The notes beneath the pieces are model-generated. The model ran no database searches. It saw nothing but the letters and a program-made list of their open reading frames with translations, and had not been told where the DNA came from. Both the position numbers and the translations under genes were made by a program. Source: Pseudoalteromonas rubra (lineage in GTDB: Bacteria > Pseudomonadota > Gammaproteobacteria > Enterobacterales > Alteromonadaceae). From it: a stretch of 64,000 nucleotides of DNA. Shown here piece by piece: positions 1 through 8,153 of this stretch. The DNA lies in contig NZ_CP013611.1 of assembly GCF_001482385.1 (NCBI RefSeq), positions 1,054,001 through 1,118,000 on the forward strand, in the 5' to 3' direction. Positions within the stretch are counted from its first letter, which is position 1, and each line of letters begins with the position of its first letter.

Positions 1-321
1 GACAAAATACAATCCCTGGTACTGGCCTGTTTGTTCGATTGCCAGCACATCGCTCGGAGATTCAACCACACACAACAACCCGGTATCCTGACGTTTAATA
101 TTGCTGCAGATATCGCATACCGGGGTTTCTGAAAACGTCCGGCAAGATTCACAGTGACCAATTTTATCCATTGCCTGTAACAGGCTCTGGCCTAACTGCG
201 TGCCACCATTACGGTCTCTTTCAAGCAGGTGAAAGGCGATCCTTTGTGCCGATTTAGGTCCAATTCCGGGTAAACAGCGCAGCGCTTCAACCAAAGCTGA
301 AAGTGAGGGAGATAATTGCAT
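1..321 (-). CDS. recR: Recombination mediator RecR (5' part, cut by window edge)
   Basis: The reverse strand from the ATG at 321 translates for exactly 107 codons to the window edge without a stop. RecR works with RecF and RecO to load RecA on gapped DNA. Visible are the N-terminal helix-hairpin-helix ([19 protein letters not shown], residues 15-33), the C4 zinc finger (Cys57, Cys60, Cys69, Cys72) and the start of the Toprim domain ([14 protein letters not shown]). The gene normally follows ybaB in a dnaX-ybaB-recR operon. Here ybaB is about 29 kb away on the same strand, so recR has lost its operon partners and needs its own promoter in 322-508. Confidence 0.96.
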   Translation of the reverse strand, partial: MQLSPSLSALVEALRCLPGIGPKSAQRIAFHLLERDRNGGTQLGQSLLQAMDKIGHCESCRTFSETPVCDICSNIKRQDTGLLCVVESPSDVLAIEQTGQYQGLYFV

Positions 322-508
322 AATAGAGCGTTCTTAATTTGCTGACAGCGTTGCACGATAGCATGCAGACATCTGATGGCCTAACACCAACACGACGGCT
401 ATCTATGACACTGTTCGTATTCGTTCAATGGTTGCCATCTTACTATGTCTAATGCAGTAGCGACAAGCCAAAGATAAGTCACACGCCAGGTATCACAGCA
501 CGTTAGGT

Positions 509-571
509 AAAAAGAAAAAGGCGGGCAATCGGAGAAGATTGGATCTCATGGGTAAGAGTGAATACCCGCCT
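509..571 (-). terminator. Intrinsic terminator of the mlaC-like gene
   Basis: On the minus strand a 7-bp stem AGGCGGG (plus 519-525) / CCCGCCT (565-571) encloses a long loop and is followed by a T-rich run (TTTTTCTTTTT). It lies 35 bases past the stop of the MlaC-like gene and separates it from recR. Confidence 0.7.
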
Positions 572-605
572 GAAGGACGCAAATCGTGTCTTTAATTTGT
601 ACCGA

Positions 606-1217
606 TTAACTCTTTGCCACCAGTTCTTTACTTACCTGATCGATACCAACTTCGCTGATCCGTGAGGTAATTTCTTTTTGCTTCGCGCTGAGCAATGAGA
701 TGCTCTCAGCAACCAGGTCATACACCTGCCACTCTCCAGCTTTGTTCTTACGAAACTTGAATACAATGTCGATAGTTGGGGCATTCGGTTCAACAATTTC
801 TGACTTCACAGAGGCAAACTTACTGTCGGCGCTTACAACTGGTTCAATAAAGTTGACCTGCTGACCTTTATAGCTCATTAGCGCATTTGCATAGGTGTTT
901 GCCAAATATTGCTCGACGGCATCGATGAAGGTCACCGCCTGTTCGCGCTTAATCTCACGGACATGTTTACCCAACAACTTAAAAGACACATATTTAATGT
1001 CTATATGTGGCATCAGTTGCTCACGTACCAACTTTTTCAGCTCAGCCTTCTTGTGCACTTCTTCCAGGGTATTGAGCTTGCTAATATCCACAAATAATTG
1101 GTCACCAACCGATTTTATCAAACCGTAAGGGTTACTTTGTGTATCCGTGGCAGCAATGCTTTGTAAGCTGCTAAACGCCAGCAGTGCCACCAGCATAAGT
1201 TGCATTAGTTTTTTCAT
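606..1217 (-). CDS. Orphan MlaC/Ttg2D-family periplasmic phospholipid-binding protein
   Basis: This is a 203-residue protein with a Sec signal peptide (residues 1-22, cleavage after SIAA) followed by one MlaC/Tol-tolerance domain. It has the family motifs NPYGLIKSVGDQLF near the N-terminus and FKLLGKHVREIKREQAVTFIDAVEQYL in the middle. MlaC proteins ferry phospholipids between the outer membrane and the inner-membrane MlaFEDB ABC complex. No mlaF, E, D or B gene is adjacent, so this is an orphan copy. The start has GGAG nine bases upstream. It diverges from a pagL-like gene, and two copies of a 23-bp operator-like motif lie between them. The same motif precedes the LysR/RND pair at 14.7 kb, suggesting shared control. 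Family assignment is firm; the cargo is inferred. Confidence 0.82.
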   Translation of the reverse strand: MKKLMQLMLVALLAFSSLQSIAATDTQSNPYGLIKSVGDQLFVDISKLNTLEEVHKKAELKKLVREQLMPHIDIKYVSFKLLGKHVREIKREQAVTFIDAVEQYLANTYANALMSYKGQQVNFIEPVVSADSKFASVKSEIVEPNAPTIDIVFKFRKNKAGEWQVYDLVAESISLLSAKQKEITSRISEVGIDQVSKELVAKS

Positions 1218-1293
1218 GATCCGCTCCGTTATATGTTAATGACGCCAGTTTAGCGCTAACTTTGCAGATGAAAAACACACGAATCAGCACCAT

Positions 1294-1316
1294 ATTAGTG
1301 CCACTTTGGCATCAAT
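1294..1316. promoter_or_regulatory. LysR-type operator candidate, copy 1
   Basis: A 23-bp near-palindrome of the form ATTAGTGCCA-CTT-TGGCATCAAT. The half-sites TGCCA and TGGCA are complementary. It shares its arrangement with copies at 1349-1371 and 14749-14771. It sits 77 bases upstream of the mlaC-like start and 137 bases upstream of the preferred pagL-like start. Confidence 0.55.
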
Positions 1317-1348
1317 AAGATTTCCTTTAAAAATCAGATACCTAGTTA

Positions 1349-1371
1349 TTTAGTGCCAAAACAGCATCAAT
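1349..1371. promoter_or_regulatory. LysR-type operator candidate, copy 2
   Basis: Second copy of the 23-bp motif, TTTAGTGCCA-AAA-CAGCATCAAT, less symmetric than the other two. Its centre is 55 bases from copy 1, about five helical turns, so both could be bound on the same DNA face. Confidence 0.5.
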
Positions 1372-1452
1372 AAGTTTCTATTTGGTACCTTTTTAATGGC
1401 AGCTAACACCCAGACAATGGGGATATTCAATTCTACTGAGTTAGATATCATT

Positions 1453-1977
1453 ATGATCAGAGCAATCGTATTCCTGCTGTCACTGCTTATTGTTGTTACT
1501 GTACCTGCACACGCGAAGCAACATGGCTATGCCATCCATTACATTCATGGTGAAGGTAGTGTCGATGGGATTAAATTAGCGTACCAATATCATCCTGAAC
1601 TGGACTTACCGCCAGCCTGGCGCCACTTTGATGTTCACTTCGAAAGCAGTATCAACTTCTGGCGTTATGGGGAAGATAACCATCACGACGGTAACTTTGT
1701 CCTGGCCGTTTCTCCCATGATCCGCTACCCATTTACCACCTTTAACGGGCATCCGGTAGCCATAGAGTTTGGCATTGGCGTCGCCTTACTGGATGATACT
1801 CAGTTTGCCGGTAAGGACGTCAGTACCCATTACCAGTTTGAAGACAGAGTAGGACTGGTGTATCAGATGGGCGATGCCAATGTTGCGATCCGCTATATGC
1901 ATTACTCCAATGCCGGCTTTAAAAGCCCCAACCCCGGATTGGATTTCCTGTCACTGTCCTATTCAGCGTATTTTTAA
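1453..1977 (+). CDS. pagL: PagL-like lipid A 3-O-deacylase
   Basis: An outer-membrane beta-barrel of the acyloxyacyl hydrolase family (PagL), which removes the 3-O acyl chain of lipid A. The ATG at 1453 gives a good signal peptide (MIRAIVFLLSLLIVVTVPAHA); an upstream in-frame ATG at 1396 adds 19 non-signal residues and is less likely. The C-terminal signature RYMHYSNAGFKSPNPG contains the catalytic His150 and Ser152 spaced as in PagL, and the chain ends in Phe as expected for a barrel. At the usual catalytic Glu position (12 residues after the Ser) this protein has Asp164. It is divergent from the mlaC-like gene across the two operator-like motifs, so both may remodel the outer membrane in one response. 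The activity is inferred. Confidence 0.8.
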   Translation: MIRAIVFLLSLLIVVTVPAHAKQHGYAIHYIHGEGSVDGIKLAYQYHPELDLPPAWRHFDVHFESSINFWRYGEDNHHDGNFVLAVSPMIRYPFTTFNGHPVAIEFGIGVALLDDTQFAGKDVSTHYQFEDRVGLVYQMGDANVAIRYMHYSNAGFKSPNPGLDFLSLSYSAYF

Positions 1978-2285
1978 GCAATTTATGCCCGGTCAGTCGC
2001 AGTACTCAATGGCCTTAGGTCAAATAGCGAATATGACGTGGTCCAATCATCTGACCGCGTCCAGTCAAAGTCGCAATTACTTTGTTTTGTAAAACAGGGT
2101 TAGTTCTCACTAACCCTGTGAAGCCTCCAGGTTACCTCTTACAGAGTCAGCCAACCTTGACAAACAGGCAGTTTATTCTAACCTCCAAAGATTAGAGTAA
2201 GTTAGTCACTGACCATGTCATATCAGCGTTTTGATAGAGTAACACGTCATTGGCACACTACAATGAGTAGGGCAAGGGACAACTT
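1978..2285. other. Intergenic region with a perfect 10-bp hairpin
   Basis: There is no coding signal. A perfect inverted repeat ACAGGGTTAG (2094-2103) / CTAACCCTGT (2110-2119) with a 6-base loop could end the pagL-like transcript, although no T-run follows on the plus strand. The rest is the upstream region of the TonB-dependent receptor, with AGGGA just before its ATG at 2286. Confidence 0.5.
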
Positions 2286-4649
2286 ATGACCAGGAAATTA
2301 CCCAGCCAAACGCCAACGGCGCTCTTGCTATCCTCCGCTTTAATCATCAGTTCACATAGTGCAGCACAAGATGATGAACTTGATACATTGATGGAGCTAA
2401 GTCTAGAAGACTTACTCGATGTCACCGTGTCATCCGCTTCCGGCATTGAAGAAACACTACGTGACGCCCCCGCTGCTATAGTGATCATCACCGCTGCAGA
2501 CATCAGGCAACGCGGCTATACCAGCATTGATGAAGTGATCCTGGATCTTCCCGGGTTTGATAGCACAGTCACCAATGGTAATGGTGGCGTTATCACCTAT
2601 CAGCGCGGCTATCGTACGCCGCTCACCCAGCGCACACTCATGCTGGTCAATGGCATAGTCGATAATCACTTGTGGTATCACGAAGCCACCTTGTCAAAAA
2701 ATTACCCATTGTCGAATATAGCGCGGATAGAAGTGCTGTATGGCCCGGTAGGTGCGGTATATGGCCCCAATGCATTTTTGGGGATCATCAATCTGGTCAC
2801 ATCCGATGCTCGAGATACGCATCAGGATAATGATTTTTTTAAAGTGCATATTCAGTCCGGCAGCTATAACACACAGAGCGTTGATATTGCAGCAGGCGGC
2901 AACCATAACAACCTGACCTATAATCTGTCTGCTAAATACTACTCAAGTGACGAAGCCGATATCTCTGATCTGGCGCCCTGGGGTTTTGTCAGTAACGAAC
3001 TATTGAGCAACCGCGATATCTGGGGGCCAGTCATCTATGACACTGCCCTGTCCGCCAATTGCGAGGCGGATGGCTGTCCCCACAGCTCTAAATACAATGA
3101 GTTTGGTGCCTATCATGACCCACAACGGGAATGGGGTATTCTTGCCGATGTTGTGTTCAAAAACCTGACATTGGGGATCATAGAATGGGAGATGCGCCAT
3201 GGCTGGGGTCCACAATACCCGCATGATAGAGCGCAGCCTGCGGCCCAGTGGTATCGTAACTCTGAACAATATTACCTGCGACACGCTGGCACAATTAAAA
3301 ATAACTTACGGGTAAATACCCTGCTGCTGAGCAGAAAAAGTGGCAATGGCGGTTACTGGGTCGAGTCCTTCCCCGGCTCTACCGCTTTGACTGGTGCAGA
3401 TGTGGTATCAACACTGACCATTTCACACTGGCGAACAAGTAATAAGAGCTGGCTGTTTAAGCAAGACTACGAGTTTGATTACTCTGAGCAGTTAAAGCTC
3501 AGCGGCGGTATTAAATTTGAGGATAAAGAACTCACCAAAGCTTACGACGCCTGCGGCTATTTTCCCGAAACCTTTTGTTCATCAGATACGCCTGAGACCG
3601 CCGGTGACGGGGTTGCGAGCAATAGGGACAGCACCATCAACATTCAACCAGATACGCTCAGTCGGATGCCAGACGAAAACCTCGCCAGCCTGACCGACAG
3701 AGGCGCATACATTCAGGCCATCTGGAATATCAATGACTGGCGGGTCAATGCAGGTGTAAGATACGACAAAAATAGTCTGTACGGGAGTACCACTAATCCC
3801 AGAGCTTCCGCAATTTATTTTCTCTCTGATAAATCAACCATTAAGATGCTTTACGGCACGGCTTTTCAGGAACCAGCCCCGATACAACTATGGGGAGGCT
3901 GGAGCGGCCGCTCTGCCAACCCAGATCTGAAGCCAGAAAAAGCAGAGAACTATGAGTTCATCTATATGTATCAGCAGGACAACTGGCTGCATGACCTATC
4001 CTTATTTACCGCCAGATACGACGACGTTGTGAAAGAAGAAGCGGAAAACGCCGGAAAGCGCAGCACCTATGGACTGGAGTATCGCGGTAAATTTGAGTTT
4101 AACAACGTTATCCCTGGCGCTGCCAATATCTCCGGTAACCTGTATTACGCCCATACTAAAACTAAAAGCAGTGTCAGCTACGACCACACACTGGATCTGT
4201 GGGTCGGTCAGGGTATAGAAAATTGTCAGGACATCGCCCAGAGCCATACGCTATCCTACGATCCCTGCCAGGATATGAATGCAGAGCTTGGAGATATCGC
4301 GCCGCACAAAATCAGTGCCGAACTCAATGTACCAGTCAATGAGGCACTTAATGTCAACGTCAGAGCCAACTGGGTTTCAGACAAACCGCTGTACATGAGA
4401 AATACACTGCGCGCGAAAAACAGAGAAAATAGTGCCTACTTAACGGTCGATGCCAACATCATTTACCGATACGAATCAATTGAAGTCGCGTTTAAAGTAA
4501 AGAACCTCTTTGATGAAGTCTATTACCACTCCGGCGCAGAAGCCGCCGCAAGTGGCGATGATTTTAAACAACGCTCACAGGGCTGGGCTAACTCCCTGAT
4601 CCCTCAGGAAAAACGCAGCTTTATGCTATCGGTGAGAATGCGGTTTTAG
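2286..4649 (+). CDS. TonB-dependent outer-membrane receptor
   Basis: A 787-residue TonB-dependent receptor with an N-terminal signal peptide (about 1-27). A short acidic segment with LSLEDLLDVTVSSAS, a TonB-box-like start, follows, then the plug domain (about 50-170; DAPAAIVIITAADIRQRGY and RIEVLYGPVGAVYGPNAFLGIINLVT) and a 22-strand-type barrel to the terminal aromatic (SVRMRF). Energy would come from a TonB/ExbBD complex such as the one at 39.6-42.5 kb. No siderophore or vitamin gene is adjacent, so the substrate cannot be named. It reads as a full-length, intact gene with AGGGA upstream of the ATG. Confidence 0.9.
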   Translation: MTRKLPSQTPTALLLSSALIISSHSAAQDDELDTLMELSLEDLLDVTVSSASGIEETLRDAPAAIVIITAADIRQRGYTSIDEVILDLPGFDSTVTNGNGGVITYQRGYRTPLTQRTLMLVNGIVDNHLWYHEATLSKNYPLSNIARIEVLYGPVGAVYGPNAFLGIINLVTSDARDTHQDNDFFKVHIQSGSYNTQSVDIAAGGNHNNLTYNLSAKYYSSDEADISDLAPWGFVSNELLSNRDIWGPVIYDTALSANCEADGCPHSSKYNEFGAYHDPQREWGILADVVFKNLTLGIIEWEMRHGWGPQYPHDRAQPAAQWYRNSEQYYLRHAGTIKNNLRVNTLLLSRKSGNGGYWVESFPGSTALTGADVVSTLTISHWRTSNKSWLFKQDYEFDYSEQLKLSGGIKFEDKELTKAYDACGYFPETFCSSDTPETAGDGVASNRDSTINIQPDTLSRMPDENLASLTDRGAYIQAIWNINDWRVNAGVRYDKNSLYGSTTNPRASAIYFLSDKSTIKMLYGTAFQEPAPIQLWGGWSGRSANPDLKPEKAENYEFIYMYQQDNWLHDLSLFTARYDDVVKEEAENAGKRSTYGLEYRGKFEFNNVIPGAANISGNLYYAHTKTKSSVSYDHTLDLWVGQGIENCQDIAQSHTLSYDPCQDMNAELGDIAPHKISAELNVPVNEALNVNVRANWVSDKPLYMRNTLRAKNRENSAYLTVDANIIYRYESIEVAFKVKNLFDEVYYHSGAEAAASGDDFKQRSQGWANSLIPQEKRSFMLSVRMRF

Positions 4650-4793
4650 TCTACCCCTGACCTCAAAAGGCCACCTAACCTAAGATTTACAATACACCAC
4701 TAAAGTCTGTGCCGCTCATAACCATTAACGATCCTGCACCATGAAATCTTTGGCCATATCGTGTAAAGGCAGTGCAGGCTTGCTGTGATTCTG

Positions 4794-4802
4794 ATTTCAC
4801 AG
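4794..4802. repeat. Target-site duplication, left copy
   Basis: ATTTCACAG, identical to 5838-5846. The 9-bp length is that expected for IS903-group elements. Confidence 0.9.
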
Positions 4803-5837
4803 GGCGTTGTTTCCTAAATCATTGAACTAATTTAGCCTTATGTGATCAGATCTCGAAAGCAAACACAGAGGCTGAACTTTGAAAGAAAAGCGTATCACCA
4901 ACTGGCGCGAATACAACAAAGCCCTTATCGCCAGAGGCAACATCCAACTTTGGTTTTCCGAGGATGCGATTGAACAGTGGAACAACACGCAACATCACGG
5001 CGGTAAAGGCCGGGCTAATCATTTCTCAGAGCTGGCGATTGAGACCTGCCTGACTTTACGGGCTGTATTTCGCTTGTCTCTTCGAGCTGCACAGGGTTTT
5101 GTTTCCTCATTAATATCAATGATGAAGCTTGATTTGGATACGCCAACTTATAGCTGTTTGTGCAAGCGTAGTGCAGAGCTGGCAGTTCGCTATAGGCCAC
5201 ACTCCAGTGCATCCGGAGGCATTGATATTGTGGTTGATAGCACTGGTTTGAAGGTGTACGGAAATGGTGAGTGGCACGCAAGAAAACATGGTGCAAACAA
5301 GCGCCGAACATGGCGAAAGCTACACCTGGCAGTTGATCCAGATACACACCAAATCGTAGGCGCTGAGTTGTCCACAGTGTCTGTAGCTGATTCAGAAGTT
5401 TTGGGTGACCTACTCAGACCATTGCGCAGGAAGATCAGCTCAGTTAAAGCAGATGGTGCTTATGATACCAGAGGCTGTTATGCCGAAGTAGCAGCTAAAA
5501 AGGCCGAAGCAGTGATCCCACCAAGGAGTAACGCACAGTTGTGGGAGGATGGACATGCTCGCAACAGCGCGGTCATTTTAACAAAGCATATAGGCAGCAG
5601 TGAGTGGAAAAAATGTGTGAACTACCATCAACGTTCACTGGCGGAAACGGCAATGTACCGATACAAACAGCTAATGGGTGACAAGCTGGTCAGTCGTGGA
5701 TTCAATCAGCAACACACTGAAGCGATGATCAAAGTGAAAGTACTCAATAGAATGACTAGGCTAGGTATGCCTGAATATCAGGGAAGCAGTTGAAATCTCG
5801 GTGTTACCTAAGTTATCTGGATTTGATCAACAAGGCC
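4803..5837 (+). mobile_element. Complete IS5-family (IS903-group) insertion sequence, 1035 bp
   Basis: The left inverted repeat GGCGTTGTTTCCTAAATC (4803-4820) and the right repeat, read inward, GGCCTTGTTGATCAAATC (5820-5837) match at 13 of 18 positions. Both resemble the IS903 terminus (GGCTTTGTTGAATAAATC, recalled). The element is flanked by identical 9-bp repeats and contains one intact transposase gene. Length, ends and duplication size all agree with the IS903 group. The uninterrupted duplication suggests a fairly recent insertion. Rejoining the flanks gives no clear broken gene. Confidence 0.93.
4879..5793 (+). CDS. IS5-family transposase (DDE)
   Basis: A 304-residue DDE transposase filling nearly all of the IS. 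The start is a non-ATG codon (TTG at 4879, after GGCTGAAC). Recognisable are the first catalytic Asp in IDIVVDSTGLKVYG, the KHGANKRRTWRKLHLAVD segment, the second Asp in SSVKADGAYDTRG, and the C-terminal helix with YHQRSLAETAMYRYKQLMGDKL, which supplies the catalytic Glu. There is no frameshift or stop, so the element is probably still able to move. Confidence 0.93.
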   Translation: MKEKRITNWREYNKALIARGNIQLWFSEDAIEQWNNTQHHGGKGRANHFSELAIETCLTLRAVFRLSLRAAQGFVSSLISMMKLDLDTPTYSCLCKRSAELAVRYRPHSSASGGIDIVVDSTGLKVYGNGEWHARKHGANKRRTWRKLHLAVDPDTHQIVGAELSTVSVADSEVLGDLLRPLRRKISSVKADGAYDTRGCYAEVAAKKAEAVIPPRSNAQLWEDGHARNSAVILTKHIGSSEWKKCVNYHQRSLAETAMYRYKQLMGDKLVSRGFNQQHTEAMIKVKVLNRMTRLGMPEYQGSS

Positions 5838-5846
5838 ATTTCACAG
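5838..5846. repeat. Target-site duplication, right copy
   Basis: ATTTCACAG, identical to the left copy at 4794-4802. Confidence 0.9.
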
Positions 5847-6129
5847 GCACAAAGCGAAGGTAAGGCTGCTGGCCCGCTTCATAAATAACAAGGCAACCAT
5901 TTTTATCGTTTTTATTCCCTCTGACAAAGGGGTGACGTGTTGTGCAGGCATTAGGTGAGTTTTATGAACTGCTTTGATACAGTTTCTAGCCCAATATTGG
6001 GGTTAGCTCAGGTGCCAATGTAGCATTGCTCCTGTGACATAAAAACGTAGGCTGAACAATTTCATGTCACAAGTGCAAAACGGGTGCTTCATTACTAAGC
6101 TTATTTCATCCTGATTAATCTGGGCTCTA
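5847..6129. other. Intergenic region with a 12-bp palindrome
   Basis: No coding signal. It contains the perfect palindrome CCCAATATTGGG (5990-6001). At 6012-6026, GTGCCAATGTAGCAT matches the core of the LysR-type motif at 1.3 and 14.7 kb but lacks its ATTA/CAAT flanks. Either could be an operator for the solute-binding protein gene at 6130; chance is possible for the second. Confidence 0.35.
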
Positions 6130-6858
6130 ATGTTGCACACCATCGGTTACCTCTTGATTTCTTACGCTTGTGTACTGGCAAATGGCATCTTTGCCCAGGA
6201 TGAGTCACTTTCTGTTTATACTGAACACTTTGCCCCTTACACCATTGCTGAACCCGATCACAGACTGTCAGGTAGTGCTGTTTCTATTGTTAATCAGGCA
6301 CTTGCTTTGGCCGGCCTCGAAACTGATATCAAAGTGATTCCCTGGGCTCGTGCCTATGAGATAGCATTAAGCCAGCCAAATGTACTGCTCTTTTCTATGG
6401 CAAAAACCCAAGAACGTGCGGCACTATTTCACTGGCTCTATCGCATCACTACATTAAAGTACGATTTTTATTCATTGCACAACAAACAGGTAGAACTGGA
6501 AAATATCACGGATGCACTCAGTTATACGACGGTCGCAATTCGGGGAAGCTATGAGGAAAGCAAGTTGATCAGCTTAGGGTTTACTGAAGCTGATAATCTG
6601 GTACTGGTTGCTAATATGGAAAGAGCGTGGCAAATGCTCAATAAGGGTAGAGTACATACCATATTTGCATCACATGTGCCCGTGAAAGTCATCTCTCAAA
6701 TTCCCACCCAATACATACGGCATCAGGCCATAAACGATCAACTGAGTCTATACGTTGTCGCAAGTTTATCCACGGAGCCAGTTTATATCAATGCGCTGAC
6801 TCGAGCCTTTGAACAACTGGAAATGGAGTACACGGCTAACTCATTTCAGGGGCAATAA
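6130..6858 (+). CDS. Periplasmic solute-binding protein, family 3 type
   Basis: A 242-residue protein with a signal peptide (about 1-22, ending NGIFAQ) and a bacterial family-3 solute-binding fold (PF00497-like). Typical features are YTEHFAPYTIAEPD at the start of the mature chain, GSAVSIVNQALALAG, the VIPWARAYEIALSQPN segment, and KTQERAALFHWL. Many such stand-alone proteins occur in marine gammaproteobacteria without a permease, and none is adjacent here. The ligand is probably an amino acid or similar small polar compound, but nothing in the sequence fixes it. The ribosome-binding site is weak. Confidence 0.8.
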   Translation: MLHTIGYLLISYACVLANGIFAQDESLSVYTEHFAPYTIAEPDHRLSGSAVSIVNQALALAGLETDIKVIPWARAYEIALSQPNVLLFSMAKTQERAALFHWLYRITTLKYDFYSLHNKQVELENITDALSYTTVAIRGSYEESKLISLGFTEADNLVLVANMERAWQMLNKGRVHTIFASHVPVKVISQIPTQYIRHQAINDQLSLYVVASLSTEPVYINALTRAFEQLEMEYTANSFQGQ

Positions 6859-6926
6859 GAAATAACTTAGACAGTAACTAAATTTGAATAGTTGCCTATC
6901 ACAACATACTTTACAAAGAGTTAATT

Positions 6927-7007
6927 ATGGGAGTATTAAAAGACATATATGGACGCTCCAGCGATCTCGCTTGTTTTCATGTTTTTGCTTTTTTTAGCTT
7001 TTTCTGA
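6927..7007 (+). CDS. Possible 26-residue peptide
   Basis: ATG at 6927 preceded by AAAGAG at a suitable distance encodes MGVLKDIYGRSSDLACFHVF followed by AFFSFF and a stop. The Phe-rich end could be a short membrane anchor or simply reflect the T-rich DNA. It may also be the remnant start of a lost gene. Nothing recognisable. Confidence 0.22.
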   Translation: MGVLKDIYGRSSDLACFHVFAFFSFF

Positions 7008-7042
7008 AAACTGCCACCAACAACATAGGTAATACCGTGAAG

Positions 7043-7237
7043 TCATAACACCAACGCTAACGGCCAAAATGCTTTGTATGGCCCAAACCACAGTCCCAGA
7101 AACAATAAAATTGCACCAACATATGGCACAAATGAAGTGCTATCATTTCTAAAAATTGCTGACAAATAAGCATACCAATTACCAAGGCCTATAAAAGCAC
7201 CCAGAATAATCAAACTTAGAAGGGGTAAGGAGTTCAT
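7043..7237 (-). CDS. Small two-helix membrane protein, unknown function
   Basis: A 64-residue ORF on the minus strand with two hydrophobic stretches: residues 5-30 (LLSLIILGAFIGLGNWYAYL) and 39-64 (YVGAILLFLGLWFGPYKAFW). The short polar loop is FRNDSTSF. It resembles small inner-membrane proteins seen in gene-cassette-like regions, but no family is recognised. It is the first of three consecutive minus-strand small ORFs in an AT-rich stretch with no functional hints. Confidence 0.5.
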   Translation of the reverse strand: MNSLPLLSLIILGAFIGLGNWYAYLSAIFRNDSTSFVPYVGAILLFLGLWFGPYKAFWPLALVL

Positions 7238-7467
7238 TTAAATCTTCATTTTCAGACAAGACACATAACGCTCGCTTAGCCAACTCAAAATATCAGGCTA
7301 AATTAGCAACAACGAAACGCGAGCCTTCTTTTTCACCTGTGGGGCGCAGCGCTTTTGATGGCCACATCTCTGAAGCCACAGCCATTCCCGTATAAGGCCC
7401 AATAACTATACAGCTTACGTTGAATGCCTATACAGCTTTACTTTTTTTGGCACCTGTTATGTACCAA
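7238..7467. other. Intergenic segment with nested inverted repeat, possible attC-like site
   Basis: GCTCGCTTAGCC (7270-7281) pairs with GGCTAA (7296-7301) and GCGAGC (7319-7324). Read on the minus strand, the end GGCTAAGCGAGCGTTATG looks like the 3' end of an integron attC site. It is placed just before the small ORF 7043-7237, as a cassette boundary would be. A convincing opposite end is not visible. The motif CTATACAGCTT also occurs twice near 7408-7436. Confidence 0.3.
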
Positions 7468-7758
7468 TTACTCGGAAGTTTCAAACTCAAAGCCGCCAAC
7501 TTTTTTAGCCACCAAATTGTAAACCCAGCAAAACAGGCGCTGCATAAAGTAAAACATAACCCCATAGAATAAGGGAGCAAAAGCGAAAAATAAAAATGAA
7601 AAGCTGGGGATTTGTTCTCCATTGTTGGTCTTCATTTCTGGAGTCATAAAGAAGAAAAATATGGATATAAAACTGAACGGTAACATTAAGATTACTAGCG
7701 TAATTGCAAACACTTTACTTGTCTGATGACCAGAGATATTTGTGATTTGAATTTTCAT
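7468..7758 (-). CDS. Two-helix membrane protein, unknown function
   Basis: A 96-residue ORF when started at the ATG at 7758 (MKIQITNISGHQTSKVF); an in-frame TTG nine bases upstream lies closer to a GGGGAAA and is an alternative. Two membrane segments are clear: about 18-38 (AITLVILMLPFSFISIFFFF) and 55-80 (SFLFFAFAPLFYGVMFYFMQ). They are followed by a charged tail, YNLVAKKVGGFEFETSE. The layout (short N-terminal sheet, two helices, AKKVGG-E-E end) recalls a widespread family of small DUF3566-like membrane proteins; this link is tentative. Confidence 0.5.
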   Translation of the reverse strand: MKIQITNISGHQTSKVFAITLVILMLPFSFISIFFFFMTPEMKTNNGEQIPSFSFLFFAFAPLFYGVMFYFMQRLFCWVYNLVAKKVGGFEFETSE

Positions 7759-7870
7759 AGTAGCCAATTTCCCCTTTACATATGACGCCCACAGTTGAGG
7801 AGTGCACAGATACCTATATCTCGAACCAATTTGCTGGACACCAACAACATTGATTGCGCTAACTTACATC

Positions 7871-8062
7871 CTACACAATATCCTCAGAAAAATCTGTAAT
7901 TCCGCCTAATTCAAGAGCTTTCGCTCTGCTTGTGGGCATTTGGAAATCTCGAATCAATAAAAATGTCGAGTCGATGACATCCATTCCAATATGAGGCTCA
8001 AAAATTAAAAAGCCGACAAATTGAACGTGCAGGTGACGTGCTATCCACAACACGCCTGCCAC
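7871..8062 (-). CDS. Hypothetical 63-residue ORF, possibly a fragment
   Basis: Starts with GTG (MAGVLWIARHLHVQFVGFLI) directly after an in-frame stop and has no good ribosome-binding site. It ends ALELGGITDFSEDIV. No family is recognised. It may be the 3' remnant of a larger gene or noncoding. Confidence 0.25.
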   Translation of the reverse strand: MAGVLWIARHLHVQFVGFLIFEPHIGMDVIDSTFLLIRDFQMPTSRAKALELGGITDFSEDIV

Positions 8063-8127
8063 TAAATATTGGCCTTTTGTCGCTTTGTGTATTTAGATTA
8101 GGTTGCTCAGTATAGATGCCTTAGAAT

Positions 8128-8150
8128 AGCCTCCTCAAACAAAGGAGGCT
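8128..8150 (+). promoter_or_regulatory. Hairpin sequestering the Shine-Dalgarno of the 8154 gene
   Basis: AGCCTCCT (8128-8135) and AGGAGGCT (8143-8150) form a perfect 8-bp stem with a 7-base loop. The 3' arm contains a consensus AGGAGG (8143-8148), five bases from the ATG at 8154. No T-run follows, so it is not a terminator. In mRNA it would hide the ribosome-binding site unless opened by a protein, an RNA, temperature or coupled translation. Confidence 0.65.
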
Positions 8151-8153
8151 GGC

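Noticed and set aside
4741..5890. A gene interrupted by the IS
   Set aside because: Rejoining the flanks at the target site gives only about 24 open codons bounded by stops; no recognisable product.
6012..6026. Fourth copy of the LysR-type motif
   Set aside because: It matches the 15-bp core but not the flanks and has reduced symmetry; chance cannot be excluded.
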